Shown here piece by piece: positions 8,279 through 16,142 of a DNA stretch of 64,000 bases (position 1 is the stretch's first letter; each line of letters opens with the position of its first letter). The DNA lies in assembly GCA_964236695.1 (NCBI GenBank), contig CAXSFU010000007.1:19168-83167 (forward strand), given 5' to 3'. A model generated the notes under the pieces. That model searched no databases. It saw only the letters and a list, made by a program, of their open reading frames with translations, and was not told the DNA's origin. The position numbers were made by a program, and so were the translations under genes. This DNA comes from CAXSEF01 sp964236695 (GTDB lineage: Bacteria; Pseudomonadota; Alphaproteobacteria; Acetobacterales; Acetobacteraceae).

Positions 8279-8640
8279 TGAGCGCTCAACGCGATCTCAG
8301 GGAGCGCAGGCGCGACCGCCTCCGCTTCCAGCTGCGCAAGAAGGCCGGGCTGCGTCCGCGCCTGTCGGTGTTCCGCTCCGGCAAGCACATCTACGCGCAG
8401 ATCATCGACGACGCCGCCGGGCGCACGCTCGCCGCCGCGTCGAGCCTGGACAAGGACCTGCGCGCGGCGCTGCGCACCGGCGCCGACAAGGACGCTGCGG
8501 CCGCCGTCGGCAAGCTGGTGGCAGAGCGCGCCTCGGCGGCCGGCGTCACCCAGGTGGTGTTCGACCGCGGCTCGTATCTGTATCACGGCCGCGTCAAGGC
8601 GCTGGCCGAGGCCGCCCGAGAGGGCGGCCTGGCGTTCTAG
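8278..8640 (+). CDS. rplR: 50S ribosomal protein L18
   Basis: 5S rRNA-binding protein, 120 residues. The N-terminus is basic (RERRRDRLRFQLRKKAGLRPRL), followed by the conserved SGKHIYAQIIDD and a FDRGSYLYHGRVKALAEAAREGGL C-terminus (partly quoted from residues about 94 on). Overlaps rplF by one base. Confidence 0.96.
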   Translation: MSAQRDLRERRRDRLRFQLRKKAGLRPRLSVFRSGKHIYAQIIDDAAGRTLAAASSLDKDLRAALRTGADKDAAAAVGKLVAERASAAGVTQVVFDRGSYLYHGRVKALAEAAREGGLAF

Positions 8641-8652
8641 GGGGCCGGCAGC

Positions 8653-9252
8653 ATGGCACGTGAGGCAAGAGACGGCCGCTCCGGCGGCGGCGGCCATGGC
8701 CGCGACCGCGACGGCGGCGACGACATCATCGACAAGCTGGTCACCATCAACCGCGTGGCCAAGGTGGTGAAGGGCGGCCGGCGCTTCGCCTTCGCCGCCC
8801 TGGTGGTGGTGGGCGACCAGAAGGGCCGCGTCGGCTTCGGCGCCGGCAAGGCGCGTGAGGTCCCCGAGGCGATCCGCAAGGCGACGGAGCGCGCCAAGCG
8901 CACCATGATCCGGGTGCCGATGAAGGAGGGGCGCACGCTGCACCACGACTCCTTCGGGCACTACGGCGCGGGCAAGGTCGTGCTGCGTTCGGCGGAAGCC
9001 GGCACCGGCATCATCGCCGGCGGCCCGATGCGCGCGGTGTTCGAGACGCTGGGCATCAACGACGTGGTGGCCAAGTCGCTCGGCAGCCGCAACCCGCACA
9101 ACATGGTCAAGGCGACGTTCGACGCCCTGGCCAACTGCGCGAGCCCCCGTTCGGTGGCCAACCGCCGCGGCAAGAAGGTCACCGACATCCTGGGCAAGCG
9201 CGACGCGGGCGCCCTGGAGTCGGGCGTGGCGGAGGCCGGCGCCGATGTCTGA
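8653..9252 (+). CDS. rpsE: 30S ribosomal protein S5
   Basis: S5 helps shape the mRNA entry channel and decoding fidelity. 199 residues: a Gly/Arg/Asp-rich N-terminal extension of about 20 residues, the double-stranded RNA-binding domain (KLVTINRVAKVVKGGRRF) and the C-terminal ribosomal S5 fold ending with DILGKRDA. The start of rpmD is inside its last codons (8-base overlap). Confidence 0.96.
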   Translation: MAREARDGRSGGGGHGRDRDGGDDIIDKLVTINRVAKVVKGGRRFAFAALVVVGDQKGRVGFGAGKAREVPEAIRKATERAKRTMIRVPMKEGRTLHHDSFGHYGAGKVVLRSAEAGTGIIAGGPMRAVFETLGINDVVAKSLGSRNPHNMVKATFDALANCASPRSVANRRGKKVTDILGKRDAGALESGVAEAGADV

Positions 9253-9445
9253 CACCGCGGCAACTCCCGGCAAGCGCGTCCGCCTGGTGCAGACCGGCTC
9301 GCCGATCGGCCGCAAGCCCGGCCAGAAGGCGACGCTGATCGGCCTCGGCCTGAACAAGCTGCGCCGCACCAGCGAGCTTGAGGACACCCCCTCCGTGCGG
9401 GGGATGATCCGCAAGGTTGCTCACCTGATCAGGGTGGAGGACTGA
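9245..9445 (+). CDS. rpmD: 50S ribosomal protein L30
   Basis: 66-residue L30, recognised by VRLVQTGSPIGRKPGQKATLIGLGL (residues about 12-36) and the LRRTSELEDTPSVRGMI segment. The ATG lies within rpsE, with an 8-base overlap. Present in most proteobacteria but not universally conserved. Confidence 0.94.
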   Translation: MSDTAATPGKRVRLVQTGSPIGRKPGQKATLIGLGLNKLRRTSELEDTPSVRGMIRKVAHLIRVED

Positions 9446-9446
9446 G

Positions 9447-9938
9447 ATGAAGCTCAACGACCTGCGCGACAACGCCAAGGCGCGCTCGAAGTTTAAGCGC
9501 CTCGGCCGCGGCATCGGCTCCGGCAAGGGCAAGACCTCCGGCAAGGGCGTCAAGGGCCAGAAGGCGCGCGAGGGCGTGTCGCTCAACGGCTTCGAGGGCG
9601 GCCAGCTCCCGATCTACCGCCGCCTGCCCAAGCGCGGCTTCTCCAATCCGACACGCAAGGAGTACGCGCCGATCAACCTCGGCACGCTCTCCAAGGCGAT
9701 CGAGAGCGGCAAGCTCGACGCCTCGCAGCCGATCACCGAGGACACGCTGCGCACCGCCGGCTTGGTGCGCACCGGCAAGGTGAACGGCGTGCGCCTCCTC
9801 GCCACCGGCGCGCTGTCGCAGGCGCTGACCATCACGGTGTCCGGGGCCTCGGCCGCCGCGGTCGCCGCGGTGCAGGCCGCCGGCGGCAGCGTCACCACGA
9901 CGGTCGCCGCCCACGTTCCCGACGCGCCCGCCGCGTAG
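9447..9938 (+). CDS. rplO: 50S ribosomal protein L15
   Basis: Late-assembly 50S protein. 163 residues with the Gly/Lys-rich N-terminal arm (GRGIGSGKGKTSGKGVKGQK) and the GFEGGQLPIYRRLPKRGF signature. One base after rpmD. A strong terminator-like hairpin follows 14 bases after the stop. Confidence 0.96.
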   Translation: MKLNDLRDNAKARSKFKRLGRGIGSGKGKTSGKGVKGQKAREGVSLNGFEGGQLPIYRRLPKRGFSNPTRKEYAPINLGTLSKAIESGKLDASQPITEDTLRTAGLVRTGKVNGVRLLATGALSQALTITVSGASAAAVAAVQAAGGSVTTTVAAHVPDAPAA

Positions 9939-9951
9939 CGCCCGGCTGAAG

Positions 9952-9991
9952 GAACGGCGCGCCAGCCCCGGGAGGGGAGGGCGCGCCGTTC
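9952..9991 (+). terminator. Intrinsic terminator or attenuator after rplO
   Basis: GAACGGCGCGCC (9952-9963) pairs perfectly over 12 bp with GGCGCGCCGTTC (9980-9991), and CTGCTGT follows. The stem is very GC-rich with a weak T-tract. It marks the end of the spc block and separates it from secY. Confidence 0.65.
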
Positions 9992-10004
9992 TGCTGTACA
10001 GTCA

Positions 10005-10130
10005 GGCAAGGCCGGGCTCTGCCCGGACCCGCAAAGGGCCGTGAGGCCCTTTGATCCCTTGACTTAAGTAAGGGGTTCCAAGGGCCCTGCCTTTGGCGGT
10101 GTCCAGGGGCAGAGCCCCTGGCCTTGCTTC
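10005..10130. repeat. Family A dispersed repeat, copy 1
   Basis: Intergenic between rplO and secY. It contains the paired modules of the family: GGCCGGGCTCTGCCCGG at the left and GGGGCAGAGCCCCTGGCC at the right, with a central CTTAAG. It ends in CCTTGCTTCC, the boundary sequence shared by several copies. Confidence 0.85.
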
Positions 10131-10178
10131 CTCCTTCCTGCGAGACTTCGTCCCGCCTTCGCCCAAGGGGAAACGACC

Positions 10179-11519
10179 ATGGCCTCCGCGGCCGAGCAGA
10201 TCGCCTCCAGCCTCAGCCTCGGCACCTTCTCCAAGGCGACCGAGCTGAAGAAGCGCCTCTGGTTCACCCTGGGCGCGCTGATCGTCTACCGCGTCGGCAC
10301 CTACATCCCGGTGCCCGGCGTGGATGCCGCGGTGATGGGCGAGATGCTGCAGCAGCACAGCGGCGGCATCCTGGGCATGTTCGACATGTTCAGCGGCGGT
10401 GCGCTGGGCCGGATGACCGTGTTCGCGCTCAACATCATGCCCTACATCAGCGCCTCGATCGTGATCCAGCTGATGTCAGCCGCCGTCCCCCAGCTCGAGA
10501 CGCTGAAGAAGGAGGGCGAAAGCGGCCGCAAGAAGCTCAACCAGTACACCCGCTACCTGACGGTGCTGATCGCGCTGTTCCAGGCGTACGGCATCTCCGT
10601 TGGCCTGGAGGCGATGCACGGCGCGTCCGGCCCGGCGGTGATCGACCCCGGCGCGTTCTTCCGCCTGTCGAGCGTGGTGACGCTGGTGGGCGGCACGATG
10701 TTCCTGATGTGGGTGGGCGAGCAGATCACCGCACGCGGCGTCGGCAACGGCCAGTCGCTGATCATCTTCGCCGGCATCGTCGCCAACCTGCCCAACGCGC
10801 TCGGCAGCCTGCTGGAGCTGGGCCGCACCGGCGCGCTGTCGCCGGTGTTCATCCTGCTGTTCCTGGCGATCGCGGTCGGGGTGATCGCGTTCATCGTGTT
10901 CATGGAGCGCGCCCAGCGCCGCGTCGTGGTGCAGTACCCCAAGCGCCAGGTCGGCAGCCGCATGTTCGGCGGCGACTCGACGCACATGCCGCTCAAGGTC
11001 AACACCGCCGGCGTGATCCCGCCGATCTTCGCAAGCTCCATCCTGCTGATCCCGGCGACCATCGCCGGCTTCTCCGGCAGCAGCGCCGGCTGGCTCGGCA
11101 CGGTCGGCGCGGCGTTCGCGCACGGCCAGCCGCTCTACATGATCGGCTACGCGGCGATGATCATCTTCTTCAGCTACTTCTACACCGCCGTGGTGTTCAA
11201 CCCGGAGGAGACCGCGGACAACCTGAAGAAGTATGGCGGCTTCATCCCCGGCATCCGCCCGGGCAGCAACACGGCGCGCTACTTCGACACCGTGCTGACC
11301 CGCCTGACCACGATCGGCGCGCTCTACCTGGTCGCGGTCTGCCTGCTGCCGGAGATCCTGATCAGCCGCTATGGCGTGCCGTTCTCATTCGGCGGCACCA
11401 GCCTGATGATCATCGTCTCCGTCACCATGGACACGGTGGTGCAGATCCAGTCCCACCTGCTCGCCCACCAGTACGACGGCCTGATCCGCAAGCAGAGGAC
11501 GCGGGGGGCGCGGCGGTGA
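10179..11519 (+). CDS. secY: Preprotein translocase subunit SecY
   Basis: Central pore subunit of the Sec translocon in the inner membrane. 446 residues with the ten expected hydrophobic segments, the plug-region start (YRVGTYIPVPGVD), the conserved TALGGGQ-like GVGNGQSLIIFAGI segment and the cytoplasmic loop residues (MFGGDSTHMPLKVN). Its stop overlaps the GTG start of adk. Position after the L15 gene is standard. Confidence 0.97.
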   Translation: MASAAEQIASSLSLGTFSKATELKKRLWFTLGALIVYRVGTYIPVPGVDAAVMGEMLQQHSGGILGMFDMFSGGALGRMTVFALNIMPYISASIVIQLMSAAVPQLETLKKEGESGRKKLNQYTRYLTVLIALFQAYGISVGLEAMHGASGPAVIDPGAFFRLSSVVTLVGGTMFLMWVGEQITARGVGNGQSLIIFAGIVANLPNALGSLLELGRTGALSPVFILLFLAIAVGVIAFIVFMERAQRRVVVQYPKRQVGSRMFGGDSTHMPLKVNTAGVIPPIFASSILLIPATIAGFSGSSAGWLGTVGAAFAHGQPLYMIGYAAMIIFFSYFYTAVVFNPEETADNLKKYGGFIPGIRPGSNTARYFDTVLTRLTTIGALYLVAVCLLPEILISRYGVPFSFGGTSLMIIVSVTMDTVVQIQSHLLAHQYDGLIRKQRTRGARR

Positions 11520-12175
11520 ACCTGATCCTTCTCGGCCCGCCCGGCGCCGGCAAGGGCACCCAGGCCAAGCGGCTGGAGCAGCGCTACGGCGTGGTGCAGA
11601 TCGCCACAGGCGACATGCTGCGCGCCGAGGTCGCCGCCGACAGCGAGCTCGGCCGCAAGGCGAAGGCGATCATGGCGTCGGGGCAGCTCGTGTCCGACGC
11701 GCTGATCATCGCCATGCTGGAGCACCGGCTGCAGCAGCCGGACTGCGCGCGCGGCTTCATCCTCGACGGCTTCCCGCGCACCGTGCCGCAGGCCGAGGCG
11801 CTCGACGCCCTGCTCGCCCGCCTCGGCAAGCGGCTGGACGCCGTGGTCGAGCTAAAGGTCGATGACGCCGCCCTGGTCGAGCGCATCGCCGGCCGCTTCA
11901 CCTGCGCCTCCTGCGGCGCCAGCTACCACGACAGCTTCAGGCCCACCGCGGTCGCCGGCGTGTGCGACGTGTGCGGCGCGACGTCCTTCGTCCGCCGCCC
12001 CGATGACACCCGTGAGACGGTCGCCGCCCGGCTGGAGGTGTATGCCCGCCAGACCGCGCCGATCCTGCCGCACTATCGCGCGCTCGGCAGCCTGCACGAG
12101 GTGGACGGCATGGCGGAGATGGGCGAGGTCACGGCGGAGCTGACGGCCCTGCTGGACGGGCTGGTGCCCGGGTAG
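11516..12175 (+). CDS. adk: Adenylate kinase, zinc-containing LID type
   Basis: Interconverts AMP + ATP and 2 ADP in the cytoplasm. 219 residues; the GTG start overlaps the secY stop by four bases. The P-loop GPPGAGKGT is at residues 7-15, the AMP-binding TGDMLR at 31-36 and GFPRT at 85-89. The LID domain carries a four-cysteine zinc site (Cys130, 133, 150, 153). The TAG stop abuts a family A repeat whose edge sequence is (TAG)GAAGCAAGGCC. Confidence 0.97.
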   Translation: MNLILLGPPGAGKGTQAKRLEQRYGVVQIATGDMLRAEVAADSELGRKAKAIMASGQLVSDALIIAMLEHRLQQPDCARGFILDGFPRTVPQAEALDALLARLGKRLDAVVELKVDDAALVERIAGRFTCASCGASYHDSFRPTAVAGVCDVCGATSFVRRPDDTRETVAARLEVYARQTAPILPHYRALGSLHEVDGMAEMGEVTAELTALLDGLVPG

Positions 12176-12306
12176 GAAGCAAGGCCAGGGGGGCTCTGCC
12201 CCTGGACCCCGCCAGGGCGAGCCGCCCTGGACCGGCTTTCCTGGGGATCGGGTTCTAAGCGCTCGGCCCTTGGCGAAGTTTGAGGCAGCGTCTCGGCCTT
12301 GCTTCC
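12176..12306. repeat. Family A dispersed repeat, copy 2
   Basis: Starts GAAGCAAGGCCAGGGG directly after the adk stop and ends GCCTTGCTTCC. Includes GGGCTCTGCCCCTGG and a decayed right half with GGCAGCGTCTCGG, which resembles the terminal repeat GGCAGTGTCTCGG of the complete copies. Confidence 0.8.
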
Positions 12307-12330
12307 TCGCGCAGATTTGATCCCGCCGCG

Positions 12331-12358
12331 TTGACAGGGCGCGCTCCGGCAGTATAGT
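12331..12358 (+). promoter_or_regulatory. Sigma-70-type promoter for the rpsM-rpsK-rpoA-rplQ operon
   Basis: A perfect -35 hexamer TTGACA (12331-12336) and -10 TATAGT (12353-12358) are separated by 16 bases. Transcription would begin near 12365, leaving a leader of about 110 nucleotides before rpsM. It lies just after the family A repeat, so the alpha operon seems able to be transcribed separately from secY-adk. Confidence 0.8.
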
Positions 12359-12403
12359 CCGCGCCCTTGGCGGCCCCATCGGTGGTCGCTTGTGCCGTTT
12401 GAG

Positions 12404-12425
12404 GGCCCCGCGTCGCAGCGGGGCC
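12404..12425 (+). promoter_or_regulatory. Hairpin in the rpsM leader
   Basis: GGCCCCGC (12404-12411) and GCGGGGCC (12418-12425) form a perfect 8-bp stem with loop GTCGCA, 52 bases before the rpsM start. It could be a ribosomal-protein autoregulatory site or an attenuator. No known leader family was recognised. Confidence 0.5.
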
Positions 12426-12476
12426 GTTCCATTGACCAAGCAGTCCGGCGTTCCTGCCGGCCCGAGGAGCGACAGC

Positions 12477-12854
12477 GTGGCGCGTATTGCCGGCGTGAAC
12501 ATCCCGACCAACAAGCGGGTCGTCATCAGCCTCCGCTACATCTACGGCATCGGCCCGACCCGGGCCCAGACCATCTGCACGACCCTGGGGATCCCCGCCG
12601 AGCGACGCGTGAACCAGCTCTCCGACGACGAGGTGCTGCGCATCCGCGAGCTGATCGACCGCGACCTGCGGGTGGAGGGCGACCTGCGCCGCGAGGTGGC
12701 GATGAACATCAAGCGCCTGATGGACCTCGGCTGCTACCGCGGCCTGCGCCACCGCCGCGGCCTGCCGGTGCGCGGCCAGCGCACCCACACCAACGCCCGC
12801 ACCCGCAAGGGCAAGGCGGTGGCGATCGCCGGCAAGAAGAAGGTCACGAAGTAG
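12477..12854 (+). CDS. rpsM: 30S ribosomal protein S13
   Basis: Head protein forming intersubunit bridges and contacting P-site tRNA. A GTG start at 12477 with GAGGAGC upstream yields MARIAGVNIPTNKRVVISL, the canonical N-terminus, and 125 residues. The C-terminal RNA-binding tail GLPVRGQRTHTNARTRKGK is intact. The longer in-frame reading upstream would cover the leader hairpin and is not supported. Confidence 0.96.
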   Translation: MARIAGVNIPTNKRVVISLRYIYGIGPTRAQTICTTLGIPAERRVNQLSDDEVLRIRELIDRDLRVEGDLRREVAMNIKRLMDLGCYRGLRHRRGLPVRGQRTHTNARTRKGKAVAIAGKKKVTK

Positions 12855-12951
12855 GGCTCCGGCCCTCTTCCAGCCCGCCCGTCCCGGCAGCCGCCGGCAG
12901 CACCTTGCGCGTCCGCTCCCGGCGCGCGCCCGATCCTAGGATACCATCACC

Positions 12952-13350
12952 ATGGCGAAACCGGCCTCTGGCGCCTCGCGGCCCCGCCGCAAGGAGCGAA
13001 AGAACATCAGCTCCGGCGTGGCCCATGTGGCCGCGACCTTCAACAACACGATGATCACCATCACCGACGCGCAGGGCAACACCATCGCCTGGTCGTCCGC
13101 CGGCGCCCAGGGCTTCAAGGGCAGCCGCAAGTCCACGCCGTACGCCGCCCAGATGGCCGCCGAGGACGCCGGCAAGAAGGCGCGCGAGCACGGCATGGAG
13201 ACGCTGGAGATCGAGGTCAACGGCCCTGGTTCCGGCCGCGAGAGCGCGCTGCGCGCCCTGCAGACCGTGGGCTTCGCGGTCACCTCGATCCGCGACACCA
13301 CGCCGGTCCCGCACAACGGCTGCCGTCCGCGCAAGCGTCGCCGCGTCTGA
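12952..13350 (+). CDS. rpsK: 30S ribosomal protein S11
   Basis: Platform protein of the 30S subunit. 132 residues with AHVAATFNNTMITITD, the GFKGSRKSTPYAAQ segment, and the C-terminal signature TPVPHNGCRPRKRRRV. Located 97 bases after rpsM. Confidence 0.97.
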   Translation: MAKPASGASRPRRKERKNISSGVAHVAATFNNTMITITDAQGNTIAWSSAGAQGFKGSRKSTPYAAQMAAEDAGKKAREHGMETLEIEVNGPGSGRESALRALQTVGFAVTSIRDTTPVPHNGCRPRKRRRV

Positions 13351-13370
13351 CACACGGCTGGAAGTGTTGG

Positions 13371-13396
13371 CGCCGCCAGGGCTTGTCCTGGCGGCG
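13371..13396 (+). terminator. Hairpin between rpsK and rpoA
   Basis: CGCCGCCAGG (13371-13380) and CCTGGCGGCG (13387-13396) pair perfectly around GCTTGT and are followed by TCGTTCCGTTTT. This looks like a partial terminator, which would lower rpoA and rplQ relative to rpsM and rpsK. Confidence 0.55.
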
Positions 13397-13462
13397 TCGT
13401 TCCGTTTTCCGGACGGCCTGCGCCATCGCGTGGCCCGCCCGATGCCACCAAGAGGCGAAGCA

Positions 13463-14482
13463 GTGGTCATCCAAAGAAACTGGCAGTCGCTGATCAAGCC
13501 GGAGAAGCTTGAGGTCGAGCCGGGCTCCGACCCGTCGCGGGTCGCCACCGTCGTCGCAGAGCCGCTGGAGCGCGGCTTCGGCATGACGCTGGGCAACGCG
13601 ATCCGCCGAATCCTGCTCTCCTCGCTGCAGGGCGCGGCCGTCACTGCGGTGCAGATCGACGGCGTGCTGCACGAGTTCAGCTCGATCCCAGGCGTGCGCG
13701 AGGACGTCACCGACATCGTCCTCAACATCAAGCAGCTCGCGCTGCGCATGCACGGCGACCAGGTGCGCCGCATGACGCTGACCGCAACCGGACCGGGCGA
13801 GGTCCGCGCCGGCCAGATCCAGACCGGGCACGACATCGAGGTGATGAACCCCGACCTCGTGATCTGCACGCTCGACGACGGCATCAAGCTGAACATGGAG
13901 CTGACCGTCCAGCTCGGCCGCGGCTACGACCCCGCGTCGGTGAACCGTCCCGAGGACGCGCCGATCGGCCTGATCCCCGTGGATAGCATCTACTCGCCCG
14001 TCCGGCGCGTCTCCTACAAGGTCGAGCAGACCCGCGTCGGCCAGGTCACCGACTACGACAAGCTCGTGCTGCAGGTCGAGACCAACGGCGCCGTCACCCC
14101 CGAGGACAGCGTGGCGCTGGCAGCCCGCATCCTGCAGGACCAGCTTGCCCTGTTCATCAACTTCGACGAGCCGCAGCAGGCCCGCATCGAGGAAATCCAC
14201 GACGACCTGCCGTTCAACCGCAACCTGCTGCGCAAGGTCGACGAGCTGGAGCTGTCGGTCCGCTCGGCGAACTGCCTGAAGAACGACAACATCGTCTACA
14301 TCGGCGACCTCGTGCAGAAGACCGAGCAGGAGATGCTCCGCACGCCGAACTTCGGCCGCAAGTCGCTGAACGAGATCAAGGAGGTCCTGACCAACATGGG
14401 CCTTGCGCTGGGCATGGCGGTGTCCGGCTGGCCGCCCGAGAACATCGAGGACCTCGCCAAGCGCCTCGACGAGCCGTTCTGA
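13463..14482 (+). CDS. rpoA: DNA-directed RNA polymerase subunit alpha
   Basis: Alpha subunit that nucleates RNA polymerase assembly and binds UP elements and activators. A GTG at 13463 gives MVIQRNWQSLIKPEKLEV and 339 residues, the normal start and length, with AGAGG upstream. The N-terminal domain includes the GNAIRRILLSSLQGAAVTAV dimerisation region (quoted in part), and the C-terminal domain has the LKNDNIVYIGDL and GRKSLNEIKEVL helices. Earlier in-frame starts run over the terminator hairpin. Confidence 0.96.
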   Translation: MVIQRNWQSLIKPEKLEVEPGSDPSRVATVVAEPLERGFGMTLGNAIRRILLSSLQGAAVTAVQIDGVLHEFSSIPGVREDVTDIVLNIKQLALRMHGDQVRRMTLTATGPGEVRAGQIQTGHDIEVMNPDLVICTLDDGIKLNMELTVQLGRGYDPASVNRPEDAPIGLIPVDSIYSPVRRVSYKVEQTRVGQVTDYDKLVLQVETNGAVTPEDSVALAARILQDQLALFINFDEPQQARIEEIHDDLPFNRNLLRKVDELELSVRSANCLKNDNIVYIGDLVQKTEQEMLRTPNFGRKSLNEIKEVLTNMGLALGMAVSGWPPENIEDLAKRLDEPF

Positions 14483-14508
14483 CCCCGCTGTCCACAGGAG
14501 TATAGAGA

Positions 14509-14931
14509 ATGCGACACGGTGTTGCCGGTCGGAAGCTGAACGTCACCTCCACCCATCGCCTGGCGATGTTCCGCAACATGGCGCACGCGCTGATCAAGCA
14601 CGAGCAGATCACCACCACGCTGCCCAAGGCCAAGGAGCTGCGCCCGGTCGCCGAGAAGCTGATCACGTTGGGCAAGCGCGGTGGCCTGCACGCCCGACGC
14701 CAGGCCTATGCCCAGCTGCGCGACGATGTGATCGTGGCAAAGCTGTTCGGCACCATCGCGGAGCGCTACCGCGGCCGCACCGGCGGCTACTGCCGCGTGA
14801 TGAAGGCCGGCATGCGCTATGGCGACGCCGCCGACATGGCGGTGATCGAGCTGGTCGACCGTGACGTCTCCGCCAAGGGGCAGGACAGCGGGCCGCGGGC
14901 GGAGCAGTTCTCCGAGGCCGACGAGGCCTGA
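14509..14931 (+). CDS. rplQ: 50S ribosomal protein L17
   Basis: 140 residues; MRHGVAGRKLNVTSTHRLAM is the canonical start, with TTLPKAKELRPVAEKLITL following. It lies near the tunnel exit. A short acidic tail extends beyond the conserved core. Last gene of the ribosomal block. Confidence 0.96.
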   Translation: MRHGVAGRKLNVTSTHRLAMFRNMAHALIKHEQITTTLPKAKELRPVAEKLITLGKRGGLHARRQAYAQLRDDVIVAKLFGTIAERYRGRTGGYCRVMKAGMRYGDAADMAVIELVDRDVSAKGQDSGPRAEQFSEADEA

Positions 14932-14980
14932 GGCAAGGCCGGGCTCTACCCGGATCCGGCAGGGGCAAGCGGCCCCTGGA
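14932..14980. repeat. Family A dispersed repeat, copy 3 (partial)
   Basis: Begins GGCAAGGCCGGGCTCTACCC immediately after the rplQ stop and ends GGCCCCTGGA. Only about one module remains. Confidence 0.7.
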
Positions 14981-14984
14981 AAGG

Positions 14985-15018
14985 AAAGCCCGCGCGGACC
15001 AGAGTCTGTGCGGGCTTT
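14985..15018 (+). terminator. Terminator of the rpoA-rplQ operon
   Basis: AAAGCCCGC (14985-14993) pairs with GCGGGCTTT (15010-15018). Six further inner pairs, two of them G-T, extend the stem to about 15 bp around CAGA. It lies about 55 bases after rplQ and also faces the converging gene at 15130. Confidence 0.75.
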
Positions 15019-15129
15019 GTCGTGTCGGGCGCAAGGGGCCGGACAGAGGAAAGGCCAGGGCGGCGTCCACCCCGGCCTTTCCGGTTCCGCAAGGACAAGG
15101 CGGCAGGCCTTGGCCCGCCGCATCGTGCC

Positions 15130-15861
15130 TCAGGGGCTGGTCGGCTTCGGCGTGGTGGCCGCGCCGCCGACGCCGCCGGTCGAGCTGCCGGCCATCGCGC
15201 CGTTGCCCCCGGTGCCGCCGCCCATGGCGCCGGTCGCGCCCGAGGTCTGCGCCGGCATCGTGCCGCCCGCGCCGCTGCCCATCGAGCCCGAGCCCATCGA
15301 GCTGCTGCCCATCGACCCCGAGCCCATCGACCCCGAGCCCATCGACCCAGTACCCATGGAGCCGGAGCCCATCGACGTGCCGCCCGTCGAGCCGGAGCTC
15401 ATCGACCCCGAACCCATCGAGCCGGAGCCCATCGAACCCGACCCCATCGAGCCCTGGTCCATCGAGCCGTGCATCATCCTGCCATGCATCATCTTGCCGT
15501 GCATGCCGCCGGGCATCGCCTGGGCGCTGTCCGGACCCGGCGTGAACGACGAGTTCGACTGCGCGGCGTGCAGGCTCTGGTTGTTCAGCGCGTCGGTGCC
15601 CATGTCCTGTGCGCGTACGCCCTGCATGGACTTGCCTTCGGCCATCGACTCGCCGCTGTGCATCTTGTGCGAATGCATCTTGCCATGCATCTCCGGGTGC
15701 ATGGCTCTGTGGTGCATCGGATGCATCTTCGCGCTGGTGTCCTTGTCGGCGGTCTCCGGTGAGGACGGGGTCGCGGTCTCCTGCGCCATCGCGGGCACGA
15801 CGCTCAGACAGCCGAGAACCAGCGCAGCGGCGCCCAGCGTGGTGGTGATGCGGTAAGCCAT
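15130..15861 (-). CDS. Secreted Met/His/Gly/Ser-rich repeat protein
   Basis: 243 residues with a clear signal peptide: a basic start, a hydrophobic core (TTLGAAALVLGCLSVVP) and cleavage after AMA. Residues about 45-75 are dense in His and Met (HPMHHRAMHPEMHGKMHSHK), a pattern seen in periplasmic copper-binding proteins. Residues about 130-210 are a low-complexity array of G-S-M-G-S units encoded by a repeating 12-base unit on the minus strand. It converges on rplQ. Metal binding is an inference from composition; no named family was recognised. Confidence 0.8.
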   Translation of the reverse strand: MAYRITTTLGAAALVLGCLSVVPAMAQETATPSSPETADKDTSAKMHPMHHRAMHPEMHGKMHSHKMHSGESMAEGKSMQGVRAQDMGTDALNNQSLHAAQSNSSFTPGPDSAQAMPGGMHGKMMHGRMMHGSMDQGSMGSGSMGSGSMGSGSMSSGSTGGTSMGSGSMGTGSMGSGSMGSGSMGSSSMGSGSMGSGAGGTMPAQTSGATGAMGGGTGGNGAMAGSSTGGVGGAATTPKPTSP

Positions 15862-16142
15862 TCAGGTCATCCTTCCGTTTCGGTTGCGATCTCCTGGCCG
15901 TCGCGGTGGAACGGGTCCGCCTCAATGCCTGGCTGCGCGAGGAAGTGAATGCGCGACGGCGGAACGGGTTGCAATCGATATGCGGCCGCACCGGCGAATA
16001 GCTGCCGCCCGTGCCCGCGCTGCACACATCCGCAGGGCACCATGAGCCCCGCCGACGTCCGCGTCCCCGCCCCCCGCCGGCCGTCGCCGCGCCTCGCCCG
16101 TGCCGCACCCGCCCCGCCCGTGCCGCGAAGGAGCCGCGCCTG

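Noticed and set aside
15290..15470. Short direct repeats in DNA as a possible CRISPR or satellite
   Set aside because: The 12-base periodicity is in frame with the minus-strand gene and encodes the G-S-M array.
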